Source: Isoetes taiwanensis (Eukaryota; Streptophyta; Lycopodiopsida; Isoetales; Isoetaceae). Taken from it: 64,000 nt of DNA. Where the stretch lies: the NCBI GenBank assembly GCA_021234155.1, contig JAJEKV010000500.1:62001-126000 (forward strand), written 5' to 3'. A program made the translations under genes and the position numbers. The notes below the pieces were generated by a model that searched no databases, was not told the origin of the DNA, and was given only the letters and a program-made list of their open reading frames with translations. Positions 21,440 to 33,473 of the stretch are shown here, piece by piece (the stretch's first letter is position 1; every line of letters begins with the position of its first letter).

Positions 21440-24360
21440 TGGAGTACAGACAATTGGGCAAGGTCATGTTGCTTGGAGATTTCAATGCGCGCACAGGGGC
21501 AGAGCAGATCCCAAAATTCACACCTCTAGCTGAGGATGTGTTGCAAATGGACCCCGCAGAGATGGTTGGCCAAGGCGCCGGATGATGACCAGTGACACCC
21601 GGTATGGCCGGCAGGCTTTATTCTGCCGGGCGATATCTTTGACTTGGTCATTTGCAATGGCTAGCACTGATGGTCGCCCTCCACCCGCTTCACTTGTAGG
21701 CAGGAGAGAACCGGGGTGACACCCGGTGTGGTGGATGCGATGCTAGCAGACGCAGCAATGCCTACACTTGATCACTGCCAGGTGTTCGAGGGACAGGTGG
21801 CCGGACGAGGAAGTAGACTCCGACCATCGCCCCTGTTCTTTGTAGATAGATTGGCGGGGCCAACCGAAAGCACCCATTGCCCCAACACCCCATGTACCAC
21901 GGTTGCGTCCCGACTATGATCATGCGGCGGTCTATGCGAGGATGCTTGAGCATGAGCTGCCGGGAGTGTTGCAGCTCCCACACTTCACCGTAAGACGGCC
22001 CGGTGAACCGGCTCCTCTTCGAGGGTGGGGGGATGATGCTTTGGGAGAGGCCGCTCTCGACGATCCACGGGGGCTGCAGAACCACCTTCCCCGCAATCAC
22101 CGGTTCGATGGCCTAATGGCCGGGAGTCGAAACGATGGCTCGCTGGCGCTGGATCCCACCATTAAGCATGAGCCGTCGATCAATACCGCTCCTTCCTCAA
22201 GACCAAGAAAGTCGTACCTTGGAACTCAGCCAAAAGATGTTTGGTCTACTAGACCGCCACACTAGGCCTTCTCGAGAAAGCTCTTGAGTAAGCACACCTG
22301 CACCCACGGGAAATATTACCCCTGAACAATGGGTGAGATACTTGCGGCATTTGTTGTATGATCCAATGGGAAGCCCGGGCAGCGGTACCCTCCATGCCTA
22401 GCACTAATCGGTCTTTTGAAGGGGATGTCATAATGGGCCTGCAACGCCTCACTAACGGGAAGGCGCCAGATTTGGATGGTATGCGTGCAGAGCTTCTCGG
22501 TGGGCGGGCCCCAATGGTGCCGGTTCTCAAAGACTCTTCAGGGGGCATTGCAAGAAGGCTCCCCACTAGACTACCGGCAGAGTTGTGCCCATATACAAAG
22601 CGGGGGACCCCCACGACCCAGCCAACTATCATTACCACCATTATGGTGGGATTGTCTTTGCCAGTTGCTGCGGATTCTTGAGCGGCGGCCCGACACTTTG
22701 GGAGAGGATGGAGAAGTGCGGGCTCTCGCAGCGGAGCTTCCGCCCGGCATTCTACTATTGACCATATCTTCACTCTGCCGAACACTCATAGAGGGATAGC
22801 CGGAATCAACGCCAGAACCTCGCATCTTGTTGCTTTGTGGATTTCGCAAAGGCTTTGACATAGTGCCGAGGGATAAGTTGTGGGACGATTGAGGCGGTGG
22901 GGACCCCCGTCGACTTGCGAATGCTATATACGACTATGACGAGGCTTGCTCCTACGTCTCACACCTGCTTGTCGGGGAGCCCGTTGTTAGTAGCATTGGG
23001 GTGCGCCGTATTGCCCTCTATCCCCAGCTCTTGGCTTGTACATTGACCAGCTAGAAGAATGGCTACCGGTAACACGGGAGGGCCAGTTGATGCACCACAT
23101 AATCCGCAACTCATATATGCTGATGATGTTGACCGCTTCGCATATACCCGAGGCAGGACATGCAACGCTACACGGATGCTTTGGACACTTTACGCCAATT
23201 CACCGGCATGAGAGTTAACTTGGCCAAGACGAGGGTGCCGGTCCCATCATCCCAAGCACCCACGCTTTCCCTCATTCACTTACCATGGGCAGGTAGTGGA
23301 GGTGGCTCAATCGTATTTGGGCATTGAGTTTTCTACTACCACACACGGGATGCATCCATCGTGTTACGTCAATGCGCATCTTGGAAAGCCCCCAGATGCA
23401 ATGCAAAACAACAATCCCACAAGGCGTAGCCGTATGCATGGGGTCACCAGGGCACACTTGTTCGTGGCCTTGGTTGAACCATCCTCCTCTATGGGGGCGT
23501 AGTGTGGGGGCCGGTGATATCCCTCACCACTTGGAAGCGATCTAGAGCAGTGCTGAAGGCCTTCTTGGCCGGGCAATCGGGAGTGAAATCCACAGTCCCA
23601 TATCGATCTTGCTCCAGAGACATGCTTCCTTCCATTCTGAGAGGGTTCTTACCGAACGACACATTATTTACTTCCGGAAGGTGGTGGCTATGGATGAAGC
23701 CCGGTGCCCAACCTTGCTTTGGCGGTGGCGATGGGCCCGGCGACTCAAAGCTTCTTTGGAAAGACAAACAAGCGATGAGTTCTCGCTGATGGAATGTGGG
23801 GCACACGGATGTGGACGGCATACACCGGAAGGAACGCTACCGCCTTGAAGCGATGCTTGGATGCTTGCTTCATGGCCAAACTTTGGGATCCGGAGAGGCC
23901 TTGTCACATGTCAAGGTGGCAAATTATCGAATAACAAGTTAATCCCATGCTCACGAGGGGCCCACATCACTACCGCGCACCCATCTACCCATGAAAAGCG
24001 CCAGGTGATTGCTTCCATTCGCCGCAGTGCACACCACCTCCGCGTGAGACAAGGAGATGGATTGGAGCGTGAGGAGGCCAGAGTCCGGTCTTTGTCAGCG
24101 TAGCCATTGAGGATGAAAGTCAGCCCTCTAGGCTTTGTCCCGCACGGCATATCCGGGCTCCGGTATGCTTTCGGTTAGTTGTGCCCCATCGGGCCCGGTG
24201 CATGAGCTCTTACGAACCGCGGCCTCGTAGGCTTGCTGCCCCTTGTCGACATTAACCTCACCGTACTTGTGATTATGTATATAATCAGGTAATATGTCGG
24301 CATCCTTATTGCTACTAAGGTTTTCCCAAAAAACCCTTGGCGGGTTTTTAATAATCTGGT
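21440..24360 (+). mobile_element. Degenerate LINE (non-LTR retrotransposon)
   Basis: In the plus direction, recognisable LINE pieces occur in order but in shifting frames. Near 21465-21500 is LLGDFNARTG, the endonuclease-domain motif. Around 22835-22895 is FRKGFDIVPRDKLWD, the reverse transcriptase motif A region. Near 23110-23230 is YADDV-like sequence and then NLAKT. At 23300-23330 is VEVAQSYLGIEF. Further C-terminal debris runs to about 24330. No frame stays open for more than about 120 codons. Base composition is GC-richer than the flanks. It is an inactive copy; the 5' end may overlap the PPR fragment border. Confidence 0.75.
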
Positions 24361-24369
24361 AGTAATATG

Positions 24370-25400
24370 CCTGCTGCTCTCTCTTTGTACTTGGGTCCCA
24401 TAGGCCAGTTGGTCTCCGTGGACGATAAAATTATATTCTTCATAATCCGAAGCATAACAAGAGTTGAGGAACCAACATGCTCAACAGTTGCAAATGCACC
24501 TGCAATTCTGCTTCCCCTGCCATGGATCGGCCGTGCCACTGCCATAGACTCAAACAATCCCTGCCGTCGCGCACATTTCAGACGAGCAAATCGTTGCCGT
24601 CTAACTGTCATTGGCCGTCACTAAAACCCTAAAAAAGCCCAACCGATCGCAACGGCTTACATAGAATATTCCAGAGCATATTTTCCTCAAAATAAATCCA
24701 AGCCTTCGAACCGTCACTCCACCCTCCAACAAGAGGGTTGCCCCCTACGGGCAATCCAAAAAGAGGGGAAAATGCGCTAGATATGCCAAGTGAAAAGAGT
24801 TTCTGTCAGATGGATCATACAAGATTAGGCTTTCCCACAATTTTCCATTATATAAGCATATTCAGGTTTCTAATGTATTTATTAGGTTTATTACATTGGG
24901 TCCCACAAACTATTTCTTATCCTTCGAGAATAAAATTTCAATTCAAGTTATTTAGCTCTTGTAAAAGAGCGTCATGGTAATGTCATCAAGAATCTACGAA
25001 AGATTTGGTATATATGTAGATTAAATGAAGCTGAACAACACCTAGAAGTTTTCTCGTAATTTGAGGCCTTTAGACAAGGGTTTTCGTGGATGATGCGAAG
25101 TTCGACGAGGTAACAGATGTGAAAGTGTAAAATGGAGGTTAGTGTAATTCATCATTTGTTAGCAATAATTGCAAGGCTAATCATCTAAGCGAAAACTCGT
25201 GTCATCTTAATTAATCAAGGACCTATCTATATTATCCAAATGTCCTTGAATGTTTGTTTTTTGAAAGATCAAAAATATATTAATTGGTGCTCATGTTTGT
25301 TTATGTAGGGACAACCACTTAGCTGTGGATTTGGAACTTTTACAGGAACGATAAAAGAGAATCGTGGACTTGAGAAGCCCACTTCTCTTCTTCAAATGCT
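24370..25400. other. No gene recognised between two LINE copies
   Basis: Short ORFs, no family resemblance. The 24370-24620 ORFs on both strands are shadows of each other. Confidence 0.35.
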
Positions 25401-25420
25401 ATAAGATATTGGCGGATCTT

Positions 25421-25777
25421 CTACTTTAAAGATGGCCCTAGGCTATTGGAATGAGTATACTCTTGGGAAAACACTAATTTTCTCTGCCTCTTCCATATCA
25501 GCCATAGGAGCCATCCTTTACATAAGTTCAGAGCAACTTTCCTTTTAGTTGGCCAAGATGATGGATATATGTCTAACAAAAGCTCTTTATCTAGTAAAGA
25601 GGTCTCGAACACTTCCTTCACTTGTTCCCATACTGGACGGAGTTTTGGGCAATGCATAAAACAATGTTCAATTGTCTCTGCTTCCAGGCCGCACATTGGG
25701 CAACTCGGTGAGACATCATAGTTGAACTTATTTACTAATATGTTGACCCTGATTGCTCTATGAAAGAGATTTGTCAC
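25421..25777 (-). pseudogene. LINE zinc-binding reverse transcriptase tail (zf-RVT)
   Basis: A 118-codon frame with the pattern CPMC...EHCFMHC, the CxxC...HxxxxC zinc-binding motif at the C-terminus of plant LINE polymerases, followed by PVWEQVKEVFE and LWLIWKRQRKLVF, also typical. It begins right at the deletion junction described for the parent element. Confidence 0.8.
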
Positions 25778-26025
25778 CTTCCTTCATCCACGTCAATCCT
25801 GCTTTAATTTTGTCTTGTTCAATTTTGACCCTCTTAATTTCCAGTAAAGCTGCTTTTTCCCTTTCGCCTGAACTAGTGACATTTCCTCTAAGTTCTGTCA
25901 ATTCTGTATATAGTGATTCCAGCAAAGCATTTTCTTCAGCCACCTTGTCATGATCCCAAGCTTTAGCAAATTTTCTAATTGCTGCTAGAGACGCAATCAT
26001 GGCTTCCATTCTTCGCTTATTTTTG

Positions 26026-26845
26026 CTAGCTGCAATTCAGCTGCTTACACCGAGTTTTGAAGCCTTCATCTTTGAGAAACCTAGGGTTCAACTTGAAGAC
26101 TGTTTTAAGCGGTTTAAAGATACTAGCTCTAGAGGAGCATATTAACTGCGGATTATGATCTGAAATAGAGTTCTCTAAGAGGTTATGACGATACAATGAT
26201 ATGTTCTTTTCTTGCATGGCCTGAGAGCTTATATAACATCTATCATGTCACGCATATGCCTTGCCATCTCCAATCCAGCCACTACACCACGTAAATCCTG
26301 GATCACCTTGTATTTCAATGAATCCCAACTCATTGAGCATACTCAGCCATTGCTCCCTTTCGAATCCATGTACAACATCAGCCCCGCTCCCGTATCTATC
26401 ACTGCTATTTTTCATCATATTAAAGTCCCTGACCAAAATTTATAGTACGTCATGGTCAAAGTTTTTCAGCTTATTCTTTACATTGGCCCATAGGGATGAC
26501 CTTTGTCTAGCTTGATTATGTGCATAAATATTTATCACACCCCATTTTTTACCATGAGCATACCATGTTACTATTGCATGCCTCCCAAAGTGATCAGGAT
26601 ATGTCGATAAAACTTTCAGTTGTTTCTTCCAAGCAATAAAGGTTCCTGAGCTAGAGGTGCCACTAGAAGATATGATGCCCACATACTCTTTCCATAATAT
26701 AGATAGATAGACAAACAACATCTGGACAAACAACATCTGGACAAATTTTTTTCAATGCTAGAGAGAGTCTACTGCCTTTGGCCTCAGAAGATTTTATCCC
26801 CCTGATATTCCAGCTCATAATTTTTTGCTCCATTAGAGCACACAT
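26026..26845 (-). pseudogene. LINE endonuclease domain, broken
   Basis: The start QKIMSWNIRGI is the first conserved motif of LINE AP-type endonucleases. It is followed by HAIVTWYAHGKKWGVINIYA, a DFNMM motif and FTWCSGW, then SDHNPQL with the conserved SDH. Frames change at least twice and one short duplication (PDVVCPDVVC) is present. The domain would nick target DNA in an intact element. Confidence 0.75.
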
Positions 26846-28438
26846 TAGATTGTTTGGGCGAGTGTCGCTTCACAATATTGTTCTTCCTGTCCTGATGTGA
26901 TTATCCTTTTTCTTGGTGTTTCACTAACATAGTTCTCCATACTTTCAAGATTCTCAATACTTTCGTCCATTGGCAAATCAGCCCATCTGTTATTATGCAC
27001 TGGGAACTCCCCATTAACAACTTGACATTCTATTGCCATATAATCAGTAGGCACTTCCTTATCGTGATTCTCTATTGTTGCCTTATTATTGGAACAATTA
27101 TAACCTTTAAGAATTTTTGTGGAGCCCCCTGAATTGGGGAGCCTCTTTCGCATTTGATTTTTGAGTCTGCCACCACTTTTGTGCTGCACTATCGCCCACT
27201 CTTCCTGACTCACGTGTTCCATTTTGTTTTCTAAGTCCTTCTCTCGCAGTTGCTCCTTCTCTAGCTCTAGATTGTCTTTAAAGGTTGAAATTTCTTCGTG
27301 TTCCCTTTCACTTGAATTTAAATGATCCCTCCCATTTTTTTCCCATTTAGTTTTGTTGCCTCCGCATCCGCCACTTTTACATTGCCTTGCGTTTCTCTCC
27401 TGAACACGAAGCAATCTTTCAAACCTTTAATTTCCATTGTGGGGAACATTCTTCTAATTTCCCATCCATTTATGAGTCTTAACTTGAACAAAGAGTAATA
27501 TATCCCACTTTGCATGATAGTAAACTGTGGAATACCCTCCGCTGCTGTGATGCCCACACAAATCCTTGGGCCCTTTGCTATCGAGTGAGTTATATATGCC
27601 CCTAAGTTCTTTGCTATGGCAATTAAAAATTCTGGATCTAGCATATCCGGTGGCAGTTGTTCTATCTCAAATCAACAAGGAAGTTTAACGGCAGACATTT
27701 TATCTGACGTAAAACCTGTAGTATAATATTGATATAACACAAATTCCCCTGCAAAATGATCCACTCATCTAGAGACTATCTTTTCCACAGCTTTCTCGTC
27801 ATCAAATAATATAAGAAAAAAGTTACCGCCAATAGCTTTGATGCTCTGAAATTGTGGCATTTTCAGAGCGTCCAAATGCCTAGTAAGCCATGCTTGTAAC
27901 TTCTTGTAATCTAAAAAGCCTCCCGTAAAAAACCCACCACTGCTTTAGAGATTAAATTCTCCATGTTCCTGACATGTTTAGAGTGATCGATCGCCGTTAT
28001 TTTTAGGTTGCCCTATTCTCCCTTATAGTCTACTGATTGAAAAAGTTGTTCTAAATCGGTAGATGAGTTTTTGGAGGAAAGGGAATTCAACGCTTCTTCT
28101 ACTCTGCTGCTACGGGAATCATTAGAGAATCCTTTCTTAATCCACTCGGAAAACCTGGGCCTTATGATTCTTTCTACTGTCTTTCCCTGTTTCCATGGAT
28201 TAGAACTTGCAGCTTCATTATTATTAACAAAAGGCTCCTTATTTCCATGGTTTTTCAATAGTCCCATTTGCTTATCTTCCGTACAGCAATCTATGGCTAA
28301 AGGCATCAAGAAAGAACTGGGCGAGCTGTTTACCTCTGTTTTTCCTTTTCCAGGTACTTGATTTACTGTTTCGAGTTCCATCTTTTCTTCTGCCAGCATT
28401 CCTTGTCCTGCCATGGTCATAGATTCTCGCTTCTGCAA
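26845..28438 (-). pseudogene. LINE ORF1-like protein, broken
   Basis: Frames at 28438-28013, 27644-27318 and 27414-26845 together encode a charged, low-complexity protein. A middle part (IAKNLGAYITHSIAKGPRIC, then LINGWEIRRMFPTMEIKGLK) looks like the nucleic-acid-binding ORF1 domain of plant LINEs. Two frame breaks separate the pieces. A lysine-rich and glutamate-rich tail precedes the endonuclease ORF, as in plant L1-type elements. Confidence 0.6.
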
Positions 28439-28661
28439 ACCCCAATCCCATCGGTCTATCTTTTTGCCGTTACTTACAGAGCCTATTTCTCAAGAGCCGA
28501 ACACTGCTGCTAACGAATCACTGGGTGCAGCCTTCGGGGCTGGGCATACGATTTTCTCTCTGGGGCTTGGCCCCTTTCTATCTCCTGTCGCCGCTACAAT
28601 CTGCGCCACCGACATCGGGTCTCCTCTCGAGTCCAAAATTCTCCTTGAATGTTGAAATAAT

Positions 28662-28682
28662 ATCTATCTATCTATCTATTTC
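28662..28682. repeat. (ATCT)n microsatellite
   Basis: Five tandem ATCT units at the outer edge of the LINE. Confidence 0.8.
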
Positions 28683-28689
28683 CATTAAT

Positions 28690-29165
28690 CAAGGGTTAGA
28701 CGTTCTCTAGTACTTTGGGCTCGTGGACAAGGGTTTTGAAGTTGGATCAGACATCATAAGTAAAGATGTAAAATATTGTGTGTAAATCATGATTTTATAA
28801 CTAGGGAAGTAAATAGTTTGAATACAAAGAATGTTTAGCTTGGACATTAATAGTCATTGCAATTGTTAATGGCCCAGCTCAAAACCTAAAAATGATGACA
28901 TGCAAATTGCAAGAAAACCTATCGTACACTCCAGATCACTATTCTATGGTTTTCATTGCAATAGAAAACATAAATCTTAGGCCAAATCTTAGCAGAAATA
29001 TGCTTAAACCATAAAGAAGTTGGGAAATGTTACATATCACGAGCACAAAAAAAATAAGGCACAAATGATATTTTATGTTCTAATGTAATCATCTAAGCAA
29101 TGAATCAAAAACATTAGAATAATATACATGTTAATTCAATTCCACTAGGATGATGCTTTTATAGA
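28690..29165. other. No gene recognised
   Basis: AT-rich spacer, nothing seen. Confidence 0.35.
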
Positions 29166-29168
29166 ACC

Positions 29169-30105
29169 ATGGCGACAGCAGAGACAAGGGCGCAAGCTCT
29201 GGCGCTCTACTGAGCTTTACTCATGGCCGGGCCCTGCACCTGAGAAGAAATACATTCTAGTTACTTTGATCTCTGTCTATGCCTTTTAAGTATTTCAATT
29301 TTCTTTCACTAGAATCGCTCAAGTGCCTTACTTGCGGTAGAGAATGAACTGCTTAGAACCACATTTCTTACAAATAGCTTGTTTACTAAATATATCCCTG
29401 AGTAGCAAAATTTGTTATTAGTTTATGGTGCTATTGGTGCTCTTTTGGATTCAGGATGAGGCTAGATCAACATTCAGGCAAAACAAAGGGCTATCTCAGC
29501 TTGATGAAACTAATCAAAAGGTTAGATAACTTTGGCATGTTGATTATAAATATTTATATAAAATACGATCTCTACTATCGGGTCAAAGCATGGAGCTGGG
29601 GGGCATTTTTGCACCAGCCAAGCACCCCCTAAGCACCTAATGCTAAATGTTTTTCTTATTTTTATCTTTTCTTCTATAACTCCGATGGAGCTGAAATTTT
29701 ATATTCCAAGCGTAATATGAATCCGTTTCAGGGAAAAATATCAAAGAAAATAGCCCCAGAAAGCACCCACTAAGCACCATGTGTCGCTGACACAAAAAGT
29801 GTCCCCCATCTCCATGCTTTGACCCTATCTTTGATGTGCATTGCACTGCACAAAGGTTAGCTGTTAATCTACTTTCTGAAAATCTGAAATTGAGGGCCAC
29901 AATTTTTTGAATGAATCTAAATATTTTATCTTGTTCATTGATTTCACGTTTGTCTTAATATTTGATGGAGAAACGAGATGTGAGATTGCCTGGCATTATA
30001 GAATTCCATATCCCCGAGTACATAATCTGCCAACGGGTGCTGTCGCAGAGAGGCCAACTAATGTCGTTGGTCCCGATTACGATGTAGAATTGAGGTTTTT
30101 TTCTT
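29169..30105 (+). pseudogene. LYR-domain (complex 1 LYR) protein, broken
   Basis: Three exons are visible. Exon 1 starts MATAETRAQALALY and then TGA ALLMAG; the stop at 29211-29213 stands exactly where the invariant Arg of the LYR motif belongs (CGA to TGA). Exon 2 (29455-29520) has a TTCAG acceptor, encodes DEARSTFRQNKGLSQLDETN and ends in a GTTAGA donor. Exon 3 (from about 29957) encodes LIFDGETRCEIAWHYRIPYP and RVHNLPTGA, but the expected AG acceptor is absent. The pattern LYR...R..FR.N...D.....GE...EIA.HY matches small mitochondrial LYR accessory proteins, which help iron-sulfur delivery or complex assembly. A MITE sits in intron 2. The coding lesion and lost acceptor argue for a pseudogene. 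Confidence 0.7.
29580..29825. mobile_element. 246-bp MITE with target duplication TATC
   Basis: Imperfect terminal inverted repeats of about 30 bases begin GGGTCAAAGCATGGAGCTGG on the left; the right end is the inverted counterpart ending CTCCATGCTTTGACCC. TATC directly flanks both sides (29576-29579 and 29826-29829), which fits a short target-site duplication. The interior is non-coding. It lies within the second intron of the LYR pseudogene. Confidence 0.8.
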
Positions 30106-30109
30106 TAAG

Positions 30110-31315
30110 ACATATTTTTGGAAAGGGTTGTGTATATCAGACACTCCCTTTTATTGCCATCGTAGGTACCAATTATGGAAGATTTTGAACCTACTGCCAG
30201 GTACAAGATTCATGCATGATGAGTTACTTAACGTTTTGGGAAAATTCCTCGATATTCTCTGTTTGTTTAAAATTGGAAACCGTGGTTATCGATAGTTCAA
30301 GTGGCGCCGCCATTGCTCCGCCAAAGATAAACGCAGGGCTTTGATGTGGAGAGCAAGCGCTAAAGCTCGTATTCTCCAATTGCCGTAGATTTTTGGGCCC
30401 TCTGCCATAGAATCCTCCGCCATAGCCAAGCCCGGACCTGTGACATGCTCAAAAGCAGAATCCGGCTGCCAAAGCTTGAGCTTTCTACATGTTGCAGTGG
30501 CAGTCCAGCATTTTTCGAGTTTGATTCCAGGTTTTCTCTGAGTTTCCTTCCAGGTTTTCGAGTTCCCTCTGTTTTTTCCAGCTCCCATAGCGAAAGGAGG
30601 CCAGGGAGTCTCCCATTCAGACGGCCCTGCTGCAAATCTCTCATCCGGACCTCTATTTTTGCAGCTGGGGTTTGCGTTTGATGTTGCGATCCGCTGGAGC
30701 TGGGAGCCTCAAATGCCAAGCAAAGCTCCTTTTCAAAACAATGGCAATGCTCCTTTCTGAAACAAAGGCAAAGCTCCTTTCCTAAACAAAGCTCGTTTCA
30801 AAACAATGGATCGGTTGCTCTTCGTCGCACCAAGAACGGAAGTGAGATCTTCGACGCACCAAAAACAGAACGGAAGCGGCTAATGCCTCTTGCAGCGGTA
30901 GCGCCTGCCGGTTTATCTGCTGGAAACCCCGAAATTCGGCCGGTTATCTAGCATTGAACCTGCTATTTTGACAGGTAACAGCCCAGACCAGTTTTGTATT
31001 ACGCATTTTAATATATCCAATTGAAGCAAGGACAAAATGGGCAGCAATAATTAATTTGCTGCATTGTTGTAGCAACAGTTCTGAGTGAATCCACCGTGCT
31101 TTTAAGTTTTTCCTTCCTTCTGCACTGGTTGCAGAGCATGAATAAGTCATCAAGAGCAATGCATTGCAACGAACAATTTTCCATTAACTTATATTGGATA
31201 GAAGTGTTCAGTCTTGGGCTCGCATCTTATTCATATATAACGGTAATTAGTCTCACTACATTTTTTATGTGCTTAATCAATGTTTCTAATCTACCCAAAC
31301 CTTATGGCAATTACA
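30110..31315. other. No gene recognised
   Basis: A slightly GC-richer block at 30300-30950 has overlapping ORFs on both strands without any domain. A direct repeat built on CAAAGCTCCTTTC occurs at 30720-30790. Confidence 0.35.
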
Positions 31316-31321
31316 AGAAAG

Positions 31322-31554
31322 TGTTGAAAATATAACATGTAAGGAATAAAGTGACGCATCAAAGAGAACGAGACAGAAAGAACACAAAGTAATCCCAAAG
31401 GATGTGTAATTCATGAAGAGTACATGCTATTATATACAATAATAAAGGGCTAATAGGCAAAGACCCTTTTAGCTCCATGAACTATCAATATGCAATGACC
31501 TGTCAATAGACAAACGCTAAGATTTTATGGATGTATTATACATATATTCCAACA
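31322..31554 (-). repeat. 3' LTR of the non-coding Copia-type element
   Basis: 233 bases. Starts TGTTGAAAATATAACATG in plus orientation and ends CCAACA. Matches the 33474-33711 copy throughout with scattered differences. Confidence 0.92.
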
Positions 31555-32035
31555 TCCCCTCTACAATCTTGGTCTCTTTGTAAAACAAAATACGTAGCAT
31601 GTATTTTTGAGGGTTGGATCAAATGCACAATGTATGATATATATGTCCCCCCTATAGAGTTGATCTCTAGCTCGAGTAAAAAAAAAAACCTTTTGTGAGA
31701 ATCAAAAGGAAAAAACCCGAGCTCCCTCCGAGAGTATAATCATAGCACGCAGTAAGTGCTTTTGTAAATATATCATCACATATTCGAGGTAACGGAAAAT
31801 AAGTTCCATAAAAATTTGATATAGTCCTTGACCTGTAAGATAATGTGTTATTGCCATGCCTGTTCTTTTCTGTGAAGAATGTCAGAAGATAATTAGATTA
31901 GATTTGTAGTTAGAAAGAATAAATTCAACTTTTTAAAGGTGAAGAATAATCATGCATATAATAGCTATGGGTAATCTCTCCATGCTTTCAAATATGTTCA
32001 GCTGCATAACATGATATATTATTAAAATAAAAATT

Positions 32036-32285
32036 ATTATATTAGAATATATTATGGAGAATATCGCTCCATTGCTGTCATAAATAAAAAACAACTTATC
32101 TTAGCATATGGGGAATATCGCTCCATTGCTCTTATAAATAACAAACAAATTATATGAGCATATGGGGAATATCGCTCCATTGCTGTCATAAGTAAAAACT
32201 TGTATTAATATATGGGAAATGTCACTCCATTGCTTTTATAAAGAAAATTTCAATTAGCATATGGGGAATGTCACTCCATTGCGTT
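32036..32285. repeat. Tandem array inside the LTR element, about 52-bp unit, five copies
   Basis: Each unit contains CATATGGGGAATATCGCTCC or a close variant followed by ATTGC. It is non-coding and may serve the element's RNA, or be simple slippage. Confidence 0.85.
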
Positions 32286-32590
32286 CAAAGATTTGATAAA
32301 TCACATGGCATCTCCATGATATTTCAAAAATTTGATAAATCACATGGCCTTTCCACGATGTTTCAATTTAATCTTGTGAAATTTCTATGGTGCTTTCAAA
32401 TGTTTGATGAATTACATGGCTCTCCTATGATGTTTTAAAGATTTGATAAATCACATGGTTTTTCCATGATGTTTCAATTTAATCTTATGACTTTTCTATG
32501 GTTCTCAATAAATCACATGGCTTTCCCACGATATTTTTGAAATAACCTCATGACTTTTCCTAATTTGCAAGTAATCACATGGATTTTTTT
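32285..32590. repeat. Second tandem array inside the LTR element, unit about 60 bp
   Basis: Units repeat GATTTGATAAATCACATGG, then a TCCATGATGTTTC-type phrase. At least five degenerate copies follow directly on the first array. Confidence 0.8.
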
Positions 32591-33473
32591 TCCATGGTTT
32601 TGAATTCTATCATAGGTAGCAAAACATATCAATCTGCATGCATGACTCCAAGAAGAAATCATACCTTTCCATCTGGGACAATCATATAGATAGTTTCATC
32701 ATATTTAATAATCTTGTCTTGTTTCAAATGTGCAGTATTAAGTAATGTGATAGGAATCTTTCAATAAAAAACCAACATCTATTAAATATATGAATCAAAT
32801 TCAAGGCTTGCATGTTGCACCTCTAAGAATATAAATGGGACCATGGCAACAGGAGCCAAATTAGAGGAAAAACAAAGGTTTAGACTATAAATAAAATAAA
32901 GCATATTGCAGAGAATTAAAGCATATCATATAGAATCATTCTTTCTATTTCTAATAATTCTTTTGCAATTCATAAGATGATATAGTTTATCATAAAAAAA
33001 GAACTGACTATTCAATGTGAATACTACTTTCTATCATTTTTTTCCCCTGCAGTCTCAAAACAGGGTTAATCACTAGAATATCAATAACTCAAAAACTACT
33101 TATTCTTTTTCACTGATTTTTATTGCCACATAAACTAGACTATGCGAGCTTTTTTAAAAGTCTTAGATCGTAAAAATTCGAGCTATTTTAAGAAAGCTAC
33201 ATCTTTCCGAATTCGAACTATTATTTTATTCTTTAGCTAGACTTTCTATTTTTACTTTTGCATTATCATAAATTAGTTCTCTCTCACAATTAGGATTTAT
33301 ACTTTTAATTTGCTGTCAATATGTGTGCATTATGGAAAGAAAAAAGATGGTCATTGTTACCTTCGTGTTACCTTTCATATTTGGTCTAAAGCTCCTTTGA
33401 AGCTTTTATTTCGACAAAAAGTTTTTTCTCATTCCTTGCAATATCCATGAACTCGAACCAGGCTCTAATACCA

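Larger units (their letters stand above)
25421..28640 (-). mobile_element. LINE with its reverse transcriptase domain deleted
   Basis: On the minus strand, from high to low coordinates: an ORF1-like region, an apurinic endonuclease domain, a linker, then directly the zinc-binding tail. The linker peptide ending LTWMKEGDKS normally leads into several hundred residues of reverse transcriptase. Here it runs at about 25765 straight into TNLFHRAIRVN, the start of the zf-RVT tail, in another frame. The whole polymerase domain is therefore missing while both sides are well preserved. A (TATC)n run at about 28664-28680 abuts the 5' side. The copy cannot be autonomous. Confidence 0.85.

Noticed and set aside
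22249-22785. 178-codon minus-strand ORF as a gene
   Set aside because: It is antisense to the degenerate plus-strand LINE; GC-rich composition keeps the shadow frame open.
24830-24980. Organelle DNA insertion
   Set aside because: AT-rich composition only; no recognisable plastid or mitochondrial gene.
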